DNA of 64,000 nt from Buchnera aphidicola (Hyadaphis tataricae) (GTDB lineage Bacteria; Pseudomonadota; Gammaproteobacteria; Enterobacterales; Enterobacteriaceae), in the NCBI RefSeq assembly GCF_005081445.1, contig NZ_CP034873.1, forward strand, positions 310,001-374,000. The letters run 5' to 3'. The notes under the pieces are model-generated. The model saw only the letters and a list, made by a program, of their open reading frames with translations. It searched no databases and had not been told where the DNA came from. Positions 35,498-45,768 of this stretch are shown in pieces (within the stretch, counting starts at the first letter, position 1; each line of letters begins with the position of its first letter). The position numbers and the translations under genes are program-made.

Positions 35498-37279
35498 ATG
35501 CGTACTAAATATTGTGGAAACGTTAAAATACAAGATGTTAATAAAATCATTAAACTATGTGGATGGGTGCATAAAATAAGAAATTTTGGTCAATTTATTT
35601 TTATTGATATGAGGGATTCTACCGGTCTTATTCAAGTTATATTCGAATGCAAAAATTATATAGCATTTAAAATTGCCACTACCTTAAGAAATGAATTTTG
35701 TATTCAAATTTTTGGATGTGTTAGAAAAAGAGAAGAAAAAAATATAAACTCAAAAATCAATACTGGAAATATAGAAATCTTAGCATCACATTTAAATATT
35801 CTTAATACTTCTAAGGCACTACCCTTAGATTATATCAATTTGCATAATTACGACGATGCTAGATTAAAATACAGATACTTAGATTTGCGTCGATTAGATA
35901 TTTTAGAAAATCTCAAAATAAGAAATAACGTGAATTATTTAATACGAACGTTTATGACAAAAAAAAATTTTCTAGATATTGAAACTCCTATTCTTACGAA
36001 ATCTACTCCAGAAGGTGCTAGAGATTATGTAGTACCTAGTCGTAATTATCATGGAAAATTTTATGCTTTACCTCAATCTCCTCAATTATTTAAACAATTA
36101 TTAATGATTTCCGGAATTGATAAATACTATCAAATAACTAAATGTTTTAGAGATGAAGACTTGCGTTCAGATCGACAACCGGAATTTACTCAAATTGATA
36201 TTGAAATGTCTTTTGTTGATTCTTATCAAATTCGAAATTTAACAGAAAAACTTATTAAACATATTTGGTTAAAAACTCTTAATATTAAACTTAATAAATT
36301 TCCTGTCATGTCTTTTCAAGACGCAATAAAAAAATACGGAACGGATAAGCCTGATTTACGCAATCCTATGGAAATTATTGATGTATTGAACATTTTTAAA
36401 AATAAAAAATCTCAATTATTTTTTAATTTAAATTGTCAAAAAAATAATCGTATAGCATTATTATGTGTTTCTGAAAAATTAAAAATAAGTCGAAAAATTA
36501 TCAATAATTATATAGAATATATAAGAAAAAATCATTCAAGTAAATTATTTTATATAAAAATAAAAAAAACATACGATGAAGATCAAAGCATTTCGAGTTC
36601 TATAACAAAAATTTTAAACAAAAAGATTTTTGAACAGTTAATTAAAAAGAGCAAAGCAAAAAATGGAGATATACTTTTCTTAATGGCTGATGAAGAAAAT
36701 ATTGTTAATAAAGCCTTAGGTCTTTTGCGTATAAAAATAGGCAACGATTTCAATATTGTGAAAAAAAGTCAATGGAACCCTGTTTGGATTAAAAATTTTC
36801 CAATGTTTGAAAAAGATTCACAAGGGAATTATTCTTCTTCTCATCACCCTTTTACTGCAGTAAAAAAGCATCATGTGAATAAATTAAAAAATGAACCTCA
36901 TTTTGCTATTTCAGATAGTTATGATCTAATAATCAATGGATATGAAATCGGAGGAGGATCTGTGCGAATTCATGATGCGAATATGCAAAGAAAAATTTTT
37001 GATATACTTGGCATGGAAAAACATATTCAAAAGAACAAATTTTCTTTTTTTTTAGAAGCTCTAGAATATGGCGCTCCTCCTCATGCAGGAATAGCGTTAG
37101 GATTAGATAGAATAGTGATGATGTTAACTAATAGCAAAAATATTCGAGACGTGATTGCATTTCCAAAAACAACGTCTGCAACATGTTTAATGACTGAATC
37201 TCCAAGTAAATTAGATAAATCAACATTACAAGAACTGGGAATAAAATTAAACATAAAGCAAAAATATAAAGATTTTTAA
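35498..37279 (+). CDS. aspS: Aspartyl-tRNA synthetase
   Basis: Class II synthetase charging tRNA-Asp. It has 593 residues (590 in E. coli). The N-terminal OB anticodon-binding domain contains GWVHKIRNFGQFIFIDMRD; the motif 2 region is CFRDEDLRSDRQPEFTQID; a Lys/Asn-rich, poorly conserved bacterial insertion (GAD) domain follows; the end has GGGSVRIHD and motif 3 GIALGLDRIVMML. Its stop codon overlaps that of the convergent znuB. Confidence 0.97.
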   Translation: MRTKYCGNVKIQDVNKIIKLCGWVHKIRNFGQFIFIDMRDSTGLIQVIFECKNYIAFKIATTLRNEFCIQIFGCVRKREEKNINSKINTGNIEILASHLNILNTSKALPLDYINLHNYDDARLKYRYLDLRRLDILENLKIRNNVNYLIRTFMTKKNFLDIETPILTKSTPEGARDYVVPSRNYHGKFYALPQSPQLFKQLLMISGIDKYYQITKCFRDEDLRSDRQPEFTQIDIEMSFVDSYQIRNLTEKLIKHIWLKTLNIKLNKFPVMSFQDAIKKYGTDKPDLRNPMEIIDVLNIFKNKKSQLFFNLNCQKNNRIALLCVSEKLKISRKIINNYIEYIRKNHSSKLFYIKIKKTYDEDQSISSSITKILNKKIFEQLIKKSKAKNGDILFLMADEENIVNKALGLLRIKIGNDFNIVKKSQWNPVWIKNFPMFEKDSQGNYSSSHHPFTAVKKHHVNKLKNEPHFAISDSYDLIINGYEIGGGSVRIHDANMQRKIFDILGMEKHIQKNKFSFFLEALEYGAPPHAGIALGLDRIVMMLTNSKNIRDVIAFPKTTSATCLMTESPSKLDKSTLQELGIKLNIKQKYKDF

Positions 37280-38067
37280 AAAATTTTTTTAATATTGCTT
37301 AATAAACAAAAAAAAGCAGCGCATAAAACTATAGAAGGACTAGGAGGAGTATTATAATAAATAGAACAAAGTATGCCTCCTGTAACAGACATCATGCTCA
37401 CTATAATGGCAATCATTACCATTTTCTCTGGTGATTCAGAAACATTTTGGGCAGTAGCCGGAGGAATAATTAATAAAGATGTAATTAATAAAGCACCTAC
37501 AAATTTAATAGACATAGAAATTGTTAACGCTGTCATTAACATTACTACTAAACGGCAAAAAAAAGGATTTACACCATCTATTTTGGATAATTCTTCATTT
37601 ATAGTCGATAATAAAATAGAATTCCAAAAAAAAATTAAAGCACTAAGTACTATTACAGCTCCAATGCCCATTATTATCAAATCTGATTCTGTTACTGCTA
37701 ATAAGTCACCAAACAAATAATTTGTTATATCTATTTGCTGTGGATAATTGTTTGACATTAAACTCATGCAAACTATCCCTAAAGCTAGTGAAGTATGTGA
37801 TATAATATTTATTATGGTATCTAATGCAAAAGGTAATCTTTCTTCTAACCATGCTAAAATAATTGCCAGAACAGTTATCGTAAAAAATACAACAAAAAAA
37901 GTACTACTGTTAAATATTATTGATAAAGATACACCAAGCAAGGCAGAATGAGATAATGTATCACCAAAAGATGACATTTTTCTCCATACTATAAAGGAGC
38001 CTAACGGACCAGTGATCAAAGATAGTATTATTCCGGATAACCATGCAGGAAAAATTAATTCAAACAT
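37276..38067 (-). CDS. znuB: Zinc ABC transporter permease ZnuB
   Basis: Inner-membrane permease of the ZnuABC zinc importer. From ATG 38067 it has 263 residues (261 in E. coli) and begins MFELIFPAWLSGI like the E. coli protein; a GTAGG site lies 6 nt upstream. The open frame continues 33 bp upstream to a TTG that overlaps the znuC stop, a less likely start. About seven to eight hydrophobic segments; GPLGSFIVWRKMSSFGDTL and LFGDLLAVT are family motifs. The stop codon shares the bases TTAA with the convergent aspS stop. Confidence 0.94.
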   Translation of the reverse strand: MFELIFPAWLSGIILSLITGPLGSFIVWRKMSSFGDTLSHSALLGVSLSIIFNSSTFFVVFFTITVLAIILAWLEERLPFALDTIINIISHTSLALGIVCMSLMSNNYPQQIDITNYLFGDLLAVTESDLIIMGIGAVIVLSALIFFWNSILLSTINEELSKIDGVNPFFCRLVVMLMTALTISMSIKFVGALLITSLLIIPPATAQNVSESPEKMVMIAIIVSMMSVTGGILCSIYYNTPPSPSIVLCAAFFCLLSNIKKIF

Positions 38068-38096
38068 AAAACCTACTTTATAATTTAATGATTTGT

Positions 38097-38813
38097 TCAA
38101 AAAGTATGAATATGATTATGGCGATGATAATAAATAGCAAAATCTTTAATATTTTTTGAGCCAAATATAGATATAAATTCTAAATTTTTCGAAACAGTTT
38201 CTGGTGTTCCAGAACAACAAATATGATTATTCAAGCAAATAACATATTTGGTATTAGCCATGACAAAATTTAAATCATGAGAAACTATCAAAATAGCACA
38301 ATTTAATTCAGATTGAATTTCATTAATTAATTTATATAAGTCTAATTGTCCTGTTATATCCACACCTTGAGTGGGTTCATCTAAAACAAGTAAATTGGGA
38401 CTTTTTAACAGTGCTTTAGCTAAAAGAACTCTTTGAATTTCTCCACCGGATAAATGTTTCAATTGAAGATATCTTAAACGATCTGCTTTGACACGTTGTA
38501 AAATATTTAATATTTTTTTTGTATCAATTTTAAGAGATAATTTCATGAAGCGTTCTACTGTTATTGGAAGTAAAGTATTAAAATATAATTTTTGCGGAAC
38601 ATAACCAATAGATAAATTTGATGAATAATCAATTGTTCCTGAAGTGGGTTTTATTAATCTTAATATAATACGCACTAAAGTAGATTTTCCAGCACCATTC
38701 GGTCCAATTAGAGTTAGAATACGGTCAGAAATTAACGACAATGAAATATTTGAAAGAATTGAACGATCATCAAAGTCTACAAAAACATTTTTTAATTTAA
38801 TTAATTCAATCAT
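38097..38813 (-). CDS. znuC: Zinc ABC transporter ATP-binding protein ZnuC
   Basis: ATPase of ZnuABC. It has 238 residues (251 in E. coli, which has a longer C-terminus). Walker A is GPNGAGKSTL, the signature is LSGGEIQRVLLAKAL, Walker B is LLVLDEPTQGVD, and the switch is ILIVSHD. znuB follows directly and znuA is divergent, the same arrangement as in E. coli. Confidence 0.94.
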   Translation of the reverse strand: MIELIKLKNVFVDFDDRSILSNISLSLISDRILTLIGPNGAGKSTLVRIILRLIKPTSGTIDYSSNLSIGYVPQKLYFNTLLPITVERFMKLSLKIDTKKILNILQRVKADRLRYLQLKHLSGGEIQRVLLAKALLKSPNLLVLDEPTQGVDITGQLDLYKLINEIQSELNCAILIVSHDLNFVMANTKYVICLNNHICCSGTPETVSKNLEFISIFGSKNIKDFAIYYHRHNHIHTF

Positions 38814-38878
38814 ATTTTATACATTATTTTTAATTTTTAATATTATAAACAATATTGTTAGAGATGAAAATAAATATT

Positions 38879-39813
38879 ATGTTAAACAAAAAACATTTTT
38901 TTCAATGCTTATTGATAAGTATATTGTGTGTTCTATCAAATTATGCTAATGCTACAATAGTAACAATAATAAAACCATTAGGTTTTATTGCATCAGCTAT
39001 TGCACATGGCATTACTTCAGTTGAAGTAATCGTTCCAAACTACTCCACAATGCACAATTATTCATTGCGTCCATTAGACGTTATAAAAATAAAAAATGCT
39101 GATTTTATAGTTTTTATTGGTAATACTGCTGAACCGAAATATTTTAAAAAGATCATATACCGTTTTAAAAAAAAAATATTGAATTGAGTCGCTTGAAACA
39201 AATTAAAACATTTTTGCTACATAATTCTAAGGTGCTAAAAAAACAAAAAAAACAACTAAATACCATACCAAAAAATCAAAAACTAGATGATTTGTCATAC
39301 GATATGCATATTTGGTTATCACCTCCAATTGCCATAGAATCTGCGATTGCTATACATGATATGTTAATAAACATCATTCCTAAAAAAAAATATTTAATTG
39401 ATCAAAATTTAAAAACATTTAAAAAAAAAATGATGTTTATTGAAAAAAAAATTAAGAACAAACTGCATTCTATTAAAGAAAAAAAATATTTTGTTTTTCA
39501 TAACGCCTATCAATATTTTGAAAAATATTATAAAATTTATCCGTTAAAAGCATTTATAAATTTTCCTGGTATTCAAACGGGCGTCAAAGAGTTGTATGAC
39601 ATCAAAAAAAATCTGCAAAAACATCAAGCCAGTTGTATCTTTATAGAGCCACAATTTAATACGAATATTATTAACATTATAACACGCGGAACTAATATTC
39701 GTACATGTGTGCTTGATCCTCTTGGTACAAGTATACCATTAAGTCAAGATAGTTATATAAAATTTCTTTTTCAACTATCTAATCAATATATTCGTTGCTT
39801 GAATAAACATTAA
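38879..39813 (+). pseudogene. znuA: Zinc-binding periplasmic protein ZnuA, frameshifted at an A10 tract (possibly rescued)
   Basis: Periplasmic zinc receptor for ZnuBC. The start at 38879 (MLNKKHFF...) matches E. coli (MLHKKT...); ATG 38864 is an alternative. A signal peptide ends near ANA. The first frame stops at 39187. The rest (DMHIWLSPP, FVFHNAYQYFEKYY, CVLDPLGTSI) continues in another frame. The switch is at a 10-A run (39167-39176); one extra A joins the parts as RFKKKNIELSRLKQ with homology kept on both sides. All three zinc-ligand histidines are present (MHNYSLRP, MHIWLSP, FVFHNAY). The His/Asp-rich loop of E. coli ZnuA is missing. Slippage on the A tract could restore it; a sequencing error or real decay are the alternatives. 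Confidence 0.85.
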
Positions 39814-39823
39814 GGAACAAAAC

Positions 39824-41062
39824 GTGCAGCAGATTGATAAAACATTTTTATTTTATTGCTATTGTTTTTATAATAAAATGATTTTTTTAACTAATATTTT
39901 AGTTATATCGATCGTTTTTTCTGGTTGTAATGTTTTAGAAAAAAATCAACATGTAAGCATGTTAATGAACAAAATAACGCCAATTCAACCATTTTCTAAC
40001 AATGTTTTAGCATATCAAAATAAACAGTATAAACATATAGTACAAAAAGGAGAAAATATCACTTCATTACTGATAAAATCAGGTGTTAATACAAAAGACA
40101 TTTTCACATTAATTAAAAAAGATAATGCAATTTTAAATAACATTCAACCAAATCAAGAATTATATTGGAAAACAAATGAGTTTAATGAATTATTAGAATT
40201 AAAATGGATTATTTCTCCTTTGAAAAAAAAAATATACAAAAAAAATAATCATAATTTCATAATGGTAAATAATGTTTTAAAAGATGATTTAATCTATAAA
40301 AACATCTTTATCAAAAAAAAATCAAATTTTTTTAGCAGCGCATCAAAAATAGGATTAAATCAACATGATATTATGAATGTTGTTCAAGCTTTCAAATGGC
40401 AAGTAAACTTTCATAAACTGAATATAGGGAGTGTTTTTCATATAGTTTTTTTGCATAATTTTCAATGTAATAAAAATATATTATTAGGTGTAAAGTTAAA
40501 TAATGCTGGAAAAACATATTACTCAATAAGAGCATGTAATGGACATTTTTATGATATTAATGGATGTAATAAACAACAAAAATGGATTGATCTTTCTTTA
40601 CTAAAGAAATATCGTATTTCTTCTAAATTTAATTTACATCGTCTGCATCCGGTAACACATCATGTTTCTCGTCATTTAGGAATAGATTTAGCGATGCCAA
40701 AAGGAACGCCTATTTTTTCTACTACTAATGGCAAGATTATAAAAACACATTTTGATAAAATATCTGGATTCTATATTGTATTAAAACATGATGATTTTTG
40801 TATAACTCGATACATGCATTTAAAAAAAATTTTAGTTAAACAAGGAGACAATGTAAAAATAGGACAAAAAATTGCTTTATCGGGAAATACCGGAAGAACT
40901 ACAGGTCCTCATCTACATTATGAAATTTGGATTAATAATCAAGCAGTTGATCCTTTAAATGTAAAGAATCTTTTTTGTGATACATTAACAGAAAAAGAAA
41001 AAAAAATTTATATTAATGATTCTAAAAAAATAGTTTTTGCTTTAAATACAACTATAATTTAA
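39824..41062 (+). CDS. mepM: Murein DD-endopeptidase MepM (LysM and M23 domains)
   Basis: Cuts peptidoglycan cross-links to allow wall growth. It has 412 residues (440 in E. coli). The GTG start at 39824 gives MQQI..., identical to the first four residues of E. coli MepM. A membrane helix follows, ending in FSGC, which is lipobox-like; then a LysM-like segment (HIVQKGENITSLLIKSG), an intermediate domain, and the M23 zinc peptidase with RHLGIDLAMP and GPHLHYEIW supplying the zinc ligands. It lies 10 bp after znuA, its neighbour in E. coli as well. Confidence 0.92.
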   Translation: MQQIDKTFLFYCYCFYNKMIFLTNILVISIVFSGCNVLEKNQHVSMLMNKITPIQPFSNNVLAYQNKQYKHIVQKGENITSLLIKSGVNTKDIFTLIKKDNAILNNIQPNQELYWKTNEFNELLELKWIISPLKKKIYKKNNHNFIMVNNVLKDDLIYKNIFIKKKSNFFSSASKIGLNQHDIMNVVQAFKWQVNFHKLNIGSVFHIVFLHNFQCNKNILLGVKLNNAGKTYYSIRACNGHFYDINGCNKQQKWIDLSLLKKYRISSKFNLHRLHPVTHHVSRHLGIDLAMPKGTPIFSTTNGKIIKTHFDKISGFYIVLKHDDFCITRYMHLKKILVKQGDNVKIGQKIALSGNTGRTTGPHLHYEIWINNQAVDPLNVKNLFCDTLTEKEKKIYINDSKKIVFALNTTII

Positions 41063-41092
41063 AAATGAATATATGCTGATACAAAAAAATAA

Positions 41093-42535
41093 TTATGTTA
41101 CTCTTAGAATTTTTATAGTATTTGTTTTTCCTTTTTTTCTCATTAAATCTCCTTGAGTAATGATAACCAAATCACCGATACATAAAAAATTCTTTTTACG
41201 TAAAAGAGTAATCGCTTCATCAGATGCTTGAAATCCATTAAATTTAGTATCAAAATATATAGGTGTCACACCTCTATACAAACTGGATAAGTTTAAAGTT
41301 TTTTTATGTTTTGATAAAGCAAAAATAGGTAATCCGGAAGTAATTCTTGATGTCATTAATGGTGTTTTGCCAGATTCAGTTAATGTAATGATTGCGGTAA
41401 TACCCTTTAAATGATTAGCTGCATACATAGCAGACATCGCAATAGCTTCTTGAATATTATCAAACATAACGTTAAGACGATGTTTAGATACGTTAATACT
41501 TGGTACTTTTTCAGCTCCCTGACAAATGTTTGACATTTTCATTACTGTTTCTGATGGATATTTTCCAGATGCGGTTTCAGCAGACAGCATGACTGCATCA
41601 CTTCCATCGAGCACAGCATTGGCTACATCCATCACTTCTGCGCGAGTAGGAGATGGATTCAGAATCATCGATTCCATCATTTGCGTTGCTGTAATAACTA
41701 TTCTATTTAATTTTCTAGCGGTTCGAATTAATCTTTTTTGAATTCCAGCTAATTCTGATTCTCCAATTTCAACACCTAAATCTCCTCTAGCTATCATAAT
41801 TCCATCAGAAGATAGAATAATTTCTTCTATTACTTGTTGATTCATCACTGCTTCAGCACGCTCTATTTTAGCAATAATTTTAGCATTACTATGAAATTTT
41901 TTAGCTAATTTTCTAGCTTGTTTTAAATCATTACTACATCTTGGAAAGGACACAGCTAGATAATCTACATCAATTTCAGCAGCAACAACAATATCTTTTT
42001 TGTCTTTTAATGTCAAAGAATCTGCTGATAAACCACCACCTAATTTATTAATACCTTTATTATTAGAAAGTATTCCTCCGATAACAACTTTTGTAAAAAT
42101 TTTGTTATCAGTAACTTGCAAGACTTGTAATTGTATTCTGCCATCATCTAATAGCAAGATATCATTTGATTTTAAATCATTGGGTAATTTTTTATAATCA
42201 ATACCTACACTTTCTTCGGTTCCATCAAATTCCTTCAATAAAGTATCCAATATAAAAAAATTACCTGTTTTTAAAAAGATTTTGTTTTTTTTAAACTTAG
42301 AAATACGAATTTTTGGTCCTTGCAAATCACCGAGTAATGCAACATGATAATTTAACTTATTCATTATTGCTCTTGCCTTTTTTGCTCTTAATTTATGTTC
42401 TACGATCGAACCATGCGAAAAATTTAATCGTAATACATTAACTCCTGCAAGCATCAATTTTTCAAGGTTATTATCAATATCTGTCGATGGACCTAATGTA
42501 GCAATAATTTTTGTTCTTCTTAGACGGGTTAACAT
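41093..42535 (-). CDS. pykA: Pyruvate kinase II
   Basis: Final ATP-forming step of glycolysis. It has 480 residues, as E. coli PykA. The N-terminal [14 protein letters not shown], substrate-site LNFSHGS, catalytic [23 protein letters not shown], and [10 protein letters not shown] are intact. The length and the N-terminus fit the PykA isozyme rather than PykF. It is divergent from zwf, the E. coli neighbourhood without hexR (from memory), and converges with mepM after 30 bp. Confidence 0.96.
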   Translation of the reverse strand: MLTRLRRTKIIATLGPSTDIDNNLEKLMLAGVNVLRLNFSHGSIVEHKLRAKKARAIMNKLNYHVALLGDLQGPKIRISKFKKNKIFLKTGNFFILDTLLKEFDGTEESVGIDYKKLPNDLKSNDILLLDDGRIQLQVLQVTDNKIFTKVVIGGILSNNKGINKLGGGLSADSLTLKDKKDIVVAAEIDVDYLAVSFPRCSNDLKQARKLAKKFHSNAKIIAKIERAEAVMNQQVIEEIILSSDGIMIARGDLGVEIGESELAGIQKRLIRTARKLNRIVITATQMMESMILNPSPTRAEVMDVANAVLDGSDAVMLSAETASGKYPSETVMKMSNICQGAEKVPSINVSKHRLNVMFDNIQEAIAMSAMYAANHLKGITAIITLTESGKTPLMTSRITSGLPIFALSKHKKTLNLSSLYRGVTPIYFDTKFNGFQASDEAITLLRKKNFLCIGDLVIITQGDLMRKKGKTNTIKILRVT

Positions 42536-42807
42536 AAAAAAACCTTTTTATTAGATATATTAAAAATATTTAACGTTATTAAATGAAATATTTTTATAAT
42601 TTTAATATTTCTCAAGCAAGTAAAAATAAAATATTTATATTGATTGAACTCTTTAGAAACATTAATATACGTAATATTCACGTTTTCTATAATGCAATAT
42701 TATACCTAAAATAATCAATATTTTTTGCAACAATATTTCTTGTATTATATTAAAACGTTCAACTTTATATGCATAATATACATTTTTTTAAACAAAACGA
42801 GAAGGTT

Positions 42808-44283
42808 ATGATTACAGAAAGAAATCAAGCTTGCGATTTAGTAATTTTTGGTGCAAAAGGAGATTTGTCAAAACGAAAACTATTACCTGCATTATATAAA
42901 TTAGAAAAATTAAATAAAATAGATAAGAATACCCGTATTATTGCTGCAGGACGTGCCAACTGGAATATACAAGAATATATAAAAATAGCCAAAACAGCAA
43001 TAAAAACTTTTTTAAATGAAGAGCTCAATAATATCGTTTGGAAAAAATTTAGTTCTCGTTTATATTTTTGTAATATAGATGTTCATGAAAAACTACATTT
43101 TTTTAGATTAAAAAATATATTAAATCAACAAAAAAACATAGCTATTTATTATTGCGCTGTGCCACCTGATACATTAAGTTCTATTTTTGAAGGTTTAAAA
43201 CATGCTAACTTAAATCTTATTTCATCACGTATAGTTTTAGAAAAACCATTAGGAATATGTTTAAAAACATCAAAACAGATTAATAATCAGATATCTAAAT
43301 ATTTTTTAGAATCGCAAATTTTCCGTATTGATCATTATCTTGGAAAAGAATCAATACTGAACTTATTTGCATTAAGATTTGCAAACTCATGTCTTTTTAA
43401 TAATTGGAACAATCACACAATTGATCATGTGCAAATTACTGTTTCTGAAGAAGTCGGAATCGAAGATCGATGGAATTACTTTAATAAAATGGGACAAATG
43501 AAAGATATGGTACAAAACCATCTCTTACAAATCTTAACTATTATAACAATGAAAAAACCCAAAACCATTACATCTAAAAATATTAAAAATGAAAAATTAA
43601 AAATTTTGAGATCTTTAGTTCCCATTAACATAAACAACGCTCATCAAAATACAGTGAGAGGTCAATATTCTTCAGGACAGATAAATGGTAAAAATACATG
43701 TTCTTATTTAGAAGAAAATCCTAAAAAAGAAAAAAGTGACACAGAAACTTTTGTAGCTCTAAAAATTAATATTAATAATAAAGAATGGTCCGGTGTACCA
43801 TTTTATCTAAGAACAGGCAAACGTTTAGCAAAAAAATATTCTGAAATAGTAATTTTTTTCAAAAAAAATCCTATCAATTTATTTAAAAGTTCTAATTTGA
43901 AGAATTTTCAAAATAAATTAATCATACGTTTAGAACCTCATGAAAATATCACATTTGATTTTTTAAATAAAAAAATAGGACTAGATCAAGAATATCAACT
44001 AGAAAAGAATAAATTAGAATTTGTTCATGTTTTTAATGAAAATCCTAAAATTTTTATTGATGCTTATGAACGATTGTTATTAGAAAGTATGAGAGGTATA
44101 CAAGCTTTATTTGTTTCCCGTGAAGAAATAGAGGCATCATGGAAATGGGTAGATCCTATTGTACAAGCTTGGAAAAAAAATCAAGAAAATATAATAGAAT
44201 TATATCCTTGCGGTACTTTTGGTCCAAAAAAATCAGATTTTTTAATTAATCAAGATGATCGATTTTGGAATCAATTTAATTAA
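42808..44283 (+). CDS. zwf: Glucose-6-phosphate 1-dehydrogenase
   Basis: First, NADPH-forming step of the oxidative pentose phosphate pathway. From ATG 42808 it has 491 residues, exactly the E. coli length, and begins MITERNQACDLVIFGAKGDL; the open frame reaches an ATG 39 bp upstream that has no counterpart. The NADP loop is GAKGDLSKRKLLP and the substrate motif is RIDHYLGKE. Pgl (7186-8193) is the next enzyme. Confidence 0.96.
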   Translation: MITERNQACDLVIFGAKGDLSKRKLLPALYKLEKLNKIDKNTRIIAAGRANWNIQEYIKIAKTAIKTFLNEELNNIVWKKFSSRLYFCNIDVHEKLHFFRLKNILNQQKNIAIYYCAVPPDTLSSIFEGLKHANLNLISSRIVLEKPLGICLKTSKQINNQISKYFLESQIFRIDHYLGKESILNLFALRFANSCLFNNWNNHTIDHVQITVSEEVGIEDRWNYFNKMGQMKDMVQNHLLQILTIITMKKPKTITSKNIKNEKLKILRSLVPININNAHQNTVRGQYSSGQINGKNTCSYLEENPKKEKSDTETFVALKININNKEWSGVPFYLRTGKRLAKKYSEIVIFFKKNPINLFKSSNLKNFQNKLIIRLEPHENITFDFLNKKIGLDQEYQLEKNKLEFVHVFNENPKIFIDAYERLLLESMRGIQALFVSREEIEASWKWVDPIVQAWKKNQENIIELYPCGTFGPKKSDFLINQDDRFWNQFN

Positions 44284-44323
44284 AGATCATCTATCTTGAC
44301 TTAGCTTAGAAAACTATGTTAGG

Positions 44324-44351
44324 TTGAAAAACAATTTATTTTATATATAAA
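44324..44351 (+). promoter_or_regulatory. Candidate sigma-70 promoter of htpX
   Basis: TTGAAA (44324-44329) and TATAAA (44346-44351), spaced by 16 bp, lie about 105 bp upstream of htpX. E. coli htpX is a stress gene; I see no CCCCAT-type sigma-32 box at the right distance. In such A/T-rich DNA chance matches are common. Confidence 0.3.
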
Positions 44352-44457
44352 TGTATATCAAATCATAATGATATGTCACATAAACACTTTACTTGTTTAA
44401 ATATATTTAATTTTCATATAATTGTATACTTTTGCTAATCGAGGAAAATAATATCTC

Positions 44458-45339
44458 ATGATACGTGTTATTCTTTTCTTATTAACTAATTTAGCAGTAA
44501 TGTTGGTATTTAGTCTGATTCTTAATTTGATAGGTATTCAGTCTAATAGTATTTATGGATTACTAATTATTTCAAGTCTGTTTGGTTTTAGTGGTGCTAT
44601 CATATCATTGATTTTATCAAAATGGATTGCATTACGTTCTGTGAACGGTGAAATCATCACAAAACCACGTAACGAAACAGAGATTTGGTTAATGAAAATA
44701 ATACGAGAACAATCTATTAAAAAAGGCATTTTGATGCCACAAATAGCAATATATCAAGCTTCTGATATAAACGCTTTTGCAACAGGATCTCGTCGTAATT
44801 CAGCATTAATTGCTATTTCTACAGGATTATTAGCAAATATGACGCGAAATGAAGCAGAAGCAGTTATTGCTCATGAAATCAGTCATATCTCTAATGGTGA
44901 TATGATTACAATGACATTAATTCAAGGTATAGTTAATACTTTTGTTATTTTTATATCAAGAATATTATCACAAGTTATCAGTAATATTATCTCAAATAAT
45001 AGAAATAATGATAATGAAGAAACTAAAAATTCATTTATATACTTTGTGATTTCTACAATTTTAGAACTACTGTTTGGTGTATTGGCAAGCATGATTACAA
45101 TGTGGTTTTCTAGACATCGTGAATTTTATGCAGACGCTGGATCTGCGAAATTAGTAGGTCGTGATAAAATGATTGCCGCATTAAAAAAATTAAAAACCAG
45201 TTATGAACCTCAAGAATCTGAAAACATAATGGCGTTTTGTATTAATGGAAAATCAAATTCTTTCTTAAAACTATTTGCATCTCATCCTTCTTTAGAAACG
45301 CGAATAAACGCTTTATATAATAAAACATATATGTCATAA
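44458..45339 (+). CDS. htpX: Protease HtpX, membrane zinc metalloprotease
   Basis: Inner-membrane M48 protease that helps degrade misfolded membrane proteins. It has 293 residues, as in E. coli. Two N-terminal helices, the zinc motif [10 protein letters not shown], two further helices around residues 160-215, and the third ligand region [13 protein letters not shown] are visible; the end has [15 protein letters not shown] gagga site precedes the ATG. A 14-bp hairpin follows the stop. Confidence 0.95.
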   Translation: MIRVILFLLTNLAVMLVFSLILNLIGIQSNSIYGLLIISSLFGFSGAIISLILSKWIALRSVNGEIITKPRNETEIWLMKIIREQSIKKGILMPQIAIYQASDINAFATGSRRNSALIAISTGLLANMTRNEAEAVIAHEISHISNGDMITMTLIQGIVNTFVIFISRILSQVISNIISNNRNNDNEETKNSFIYFVISTILELLFGVLASMITMWFSRHREFYADAGSAKLVGRDKMIAALKKLKTSYEPQESENIMAFCINGKSNSFLKLFASHPSLETRINALYNKTYMS

Positions 45340-45348
45340 CTATTGTAA

Positions 45349-45385
45349 TTCTCTTAGTAGAAGCAACATATTTCTATTAAGAGAA
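45349..45385. terminator. 14-bp hairpin after htpX
   Basis: The arms ttctcttagtagaa (45349-45362) and ttctattaagagaa (45372-45385) pair over 14 bp with one G-U wobble and a 9-nt loop, starting 9 bp after the htpX stop. An A run follows on the plus strand, so a U tract is lacking. It probably ends or stabilises the htpX message. Confidence 0.55.
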
Positions 45386-45478
45386 AAAAATAATATTTAT
45401 ATTATTTAAATAATTTTTTGTGAATAACAATATTAGCATCTTTATTCTATTATATACTTTTAAAAAATAATGTTTTTT

Positions 45479-45508
45479 TTGATATTACAAAACAATCTGT
45501 GTTAAAAT
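45479..45508 (+). promoter_or_regulatory. Candidate promoter inside the htpX-yoaE gap
   Basis: TTGATA (45479-45484) and TAAAAT (45503-45508), spaced by 18 bp, resemble sigma-70 boxes. The nearest gene downstream, yoaE, begins almost 500 bp later, so it would serve a long leader or a separate short RNA. Confidence 0.3.
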
Positions 45509-45736
45509 CGCAAAATATCTATTCATAATGATTTTTATAAACGCTTCATCCTAAAAAAACAAAAAAATATTTCAAATATTTCTATATTTTTTTACACAAC
45601 GTTTAAAAAAATATTGACCACTTTAACTAATATATTAAAACATAACAGCACAATAACATCTCCTAAACATCCATTATCCATAAAAAACAATTAATTTTAA
45701 GGTAAATTTGTATTTTTTATAACAAATGTGATATTT

Positions 45737-45768
45737 AAACGCTAAATATCTATTGACATTCAGCGTTT
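45737..45768. terminator. Hairpin in the htpX-yoaE gap
   Basis: The arms aaacgct (45737-45743) and agcgttt (45762-45768) are exact complements. Three more pairs can form inside the loop and four outside with a one-base bulge. T and A residues follow on the plus strand. It could end a transcript that begins near 45515. Confidence 0.4.

Noticed and set aside
37373..37951. Plus-strand open frames opposite znuB
   Set aside because: They are antisense shadows of a hydrophobic membrane gene, with no family resemblance.
45690..45745. A short GKFVFFITNV-like translation as a cspC remnant
   Set aside because: It vaguely resembles the cold-shock GFGFI block, but has a stop directly before it and no other cspC motif around it.
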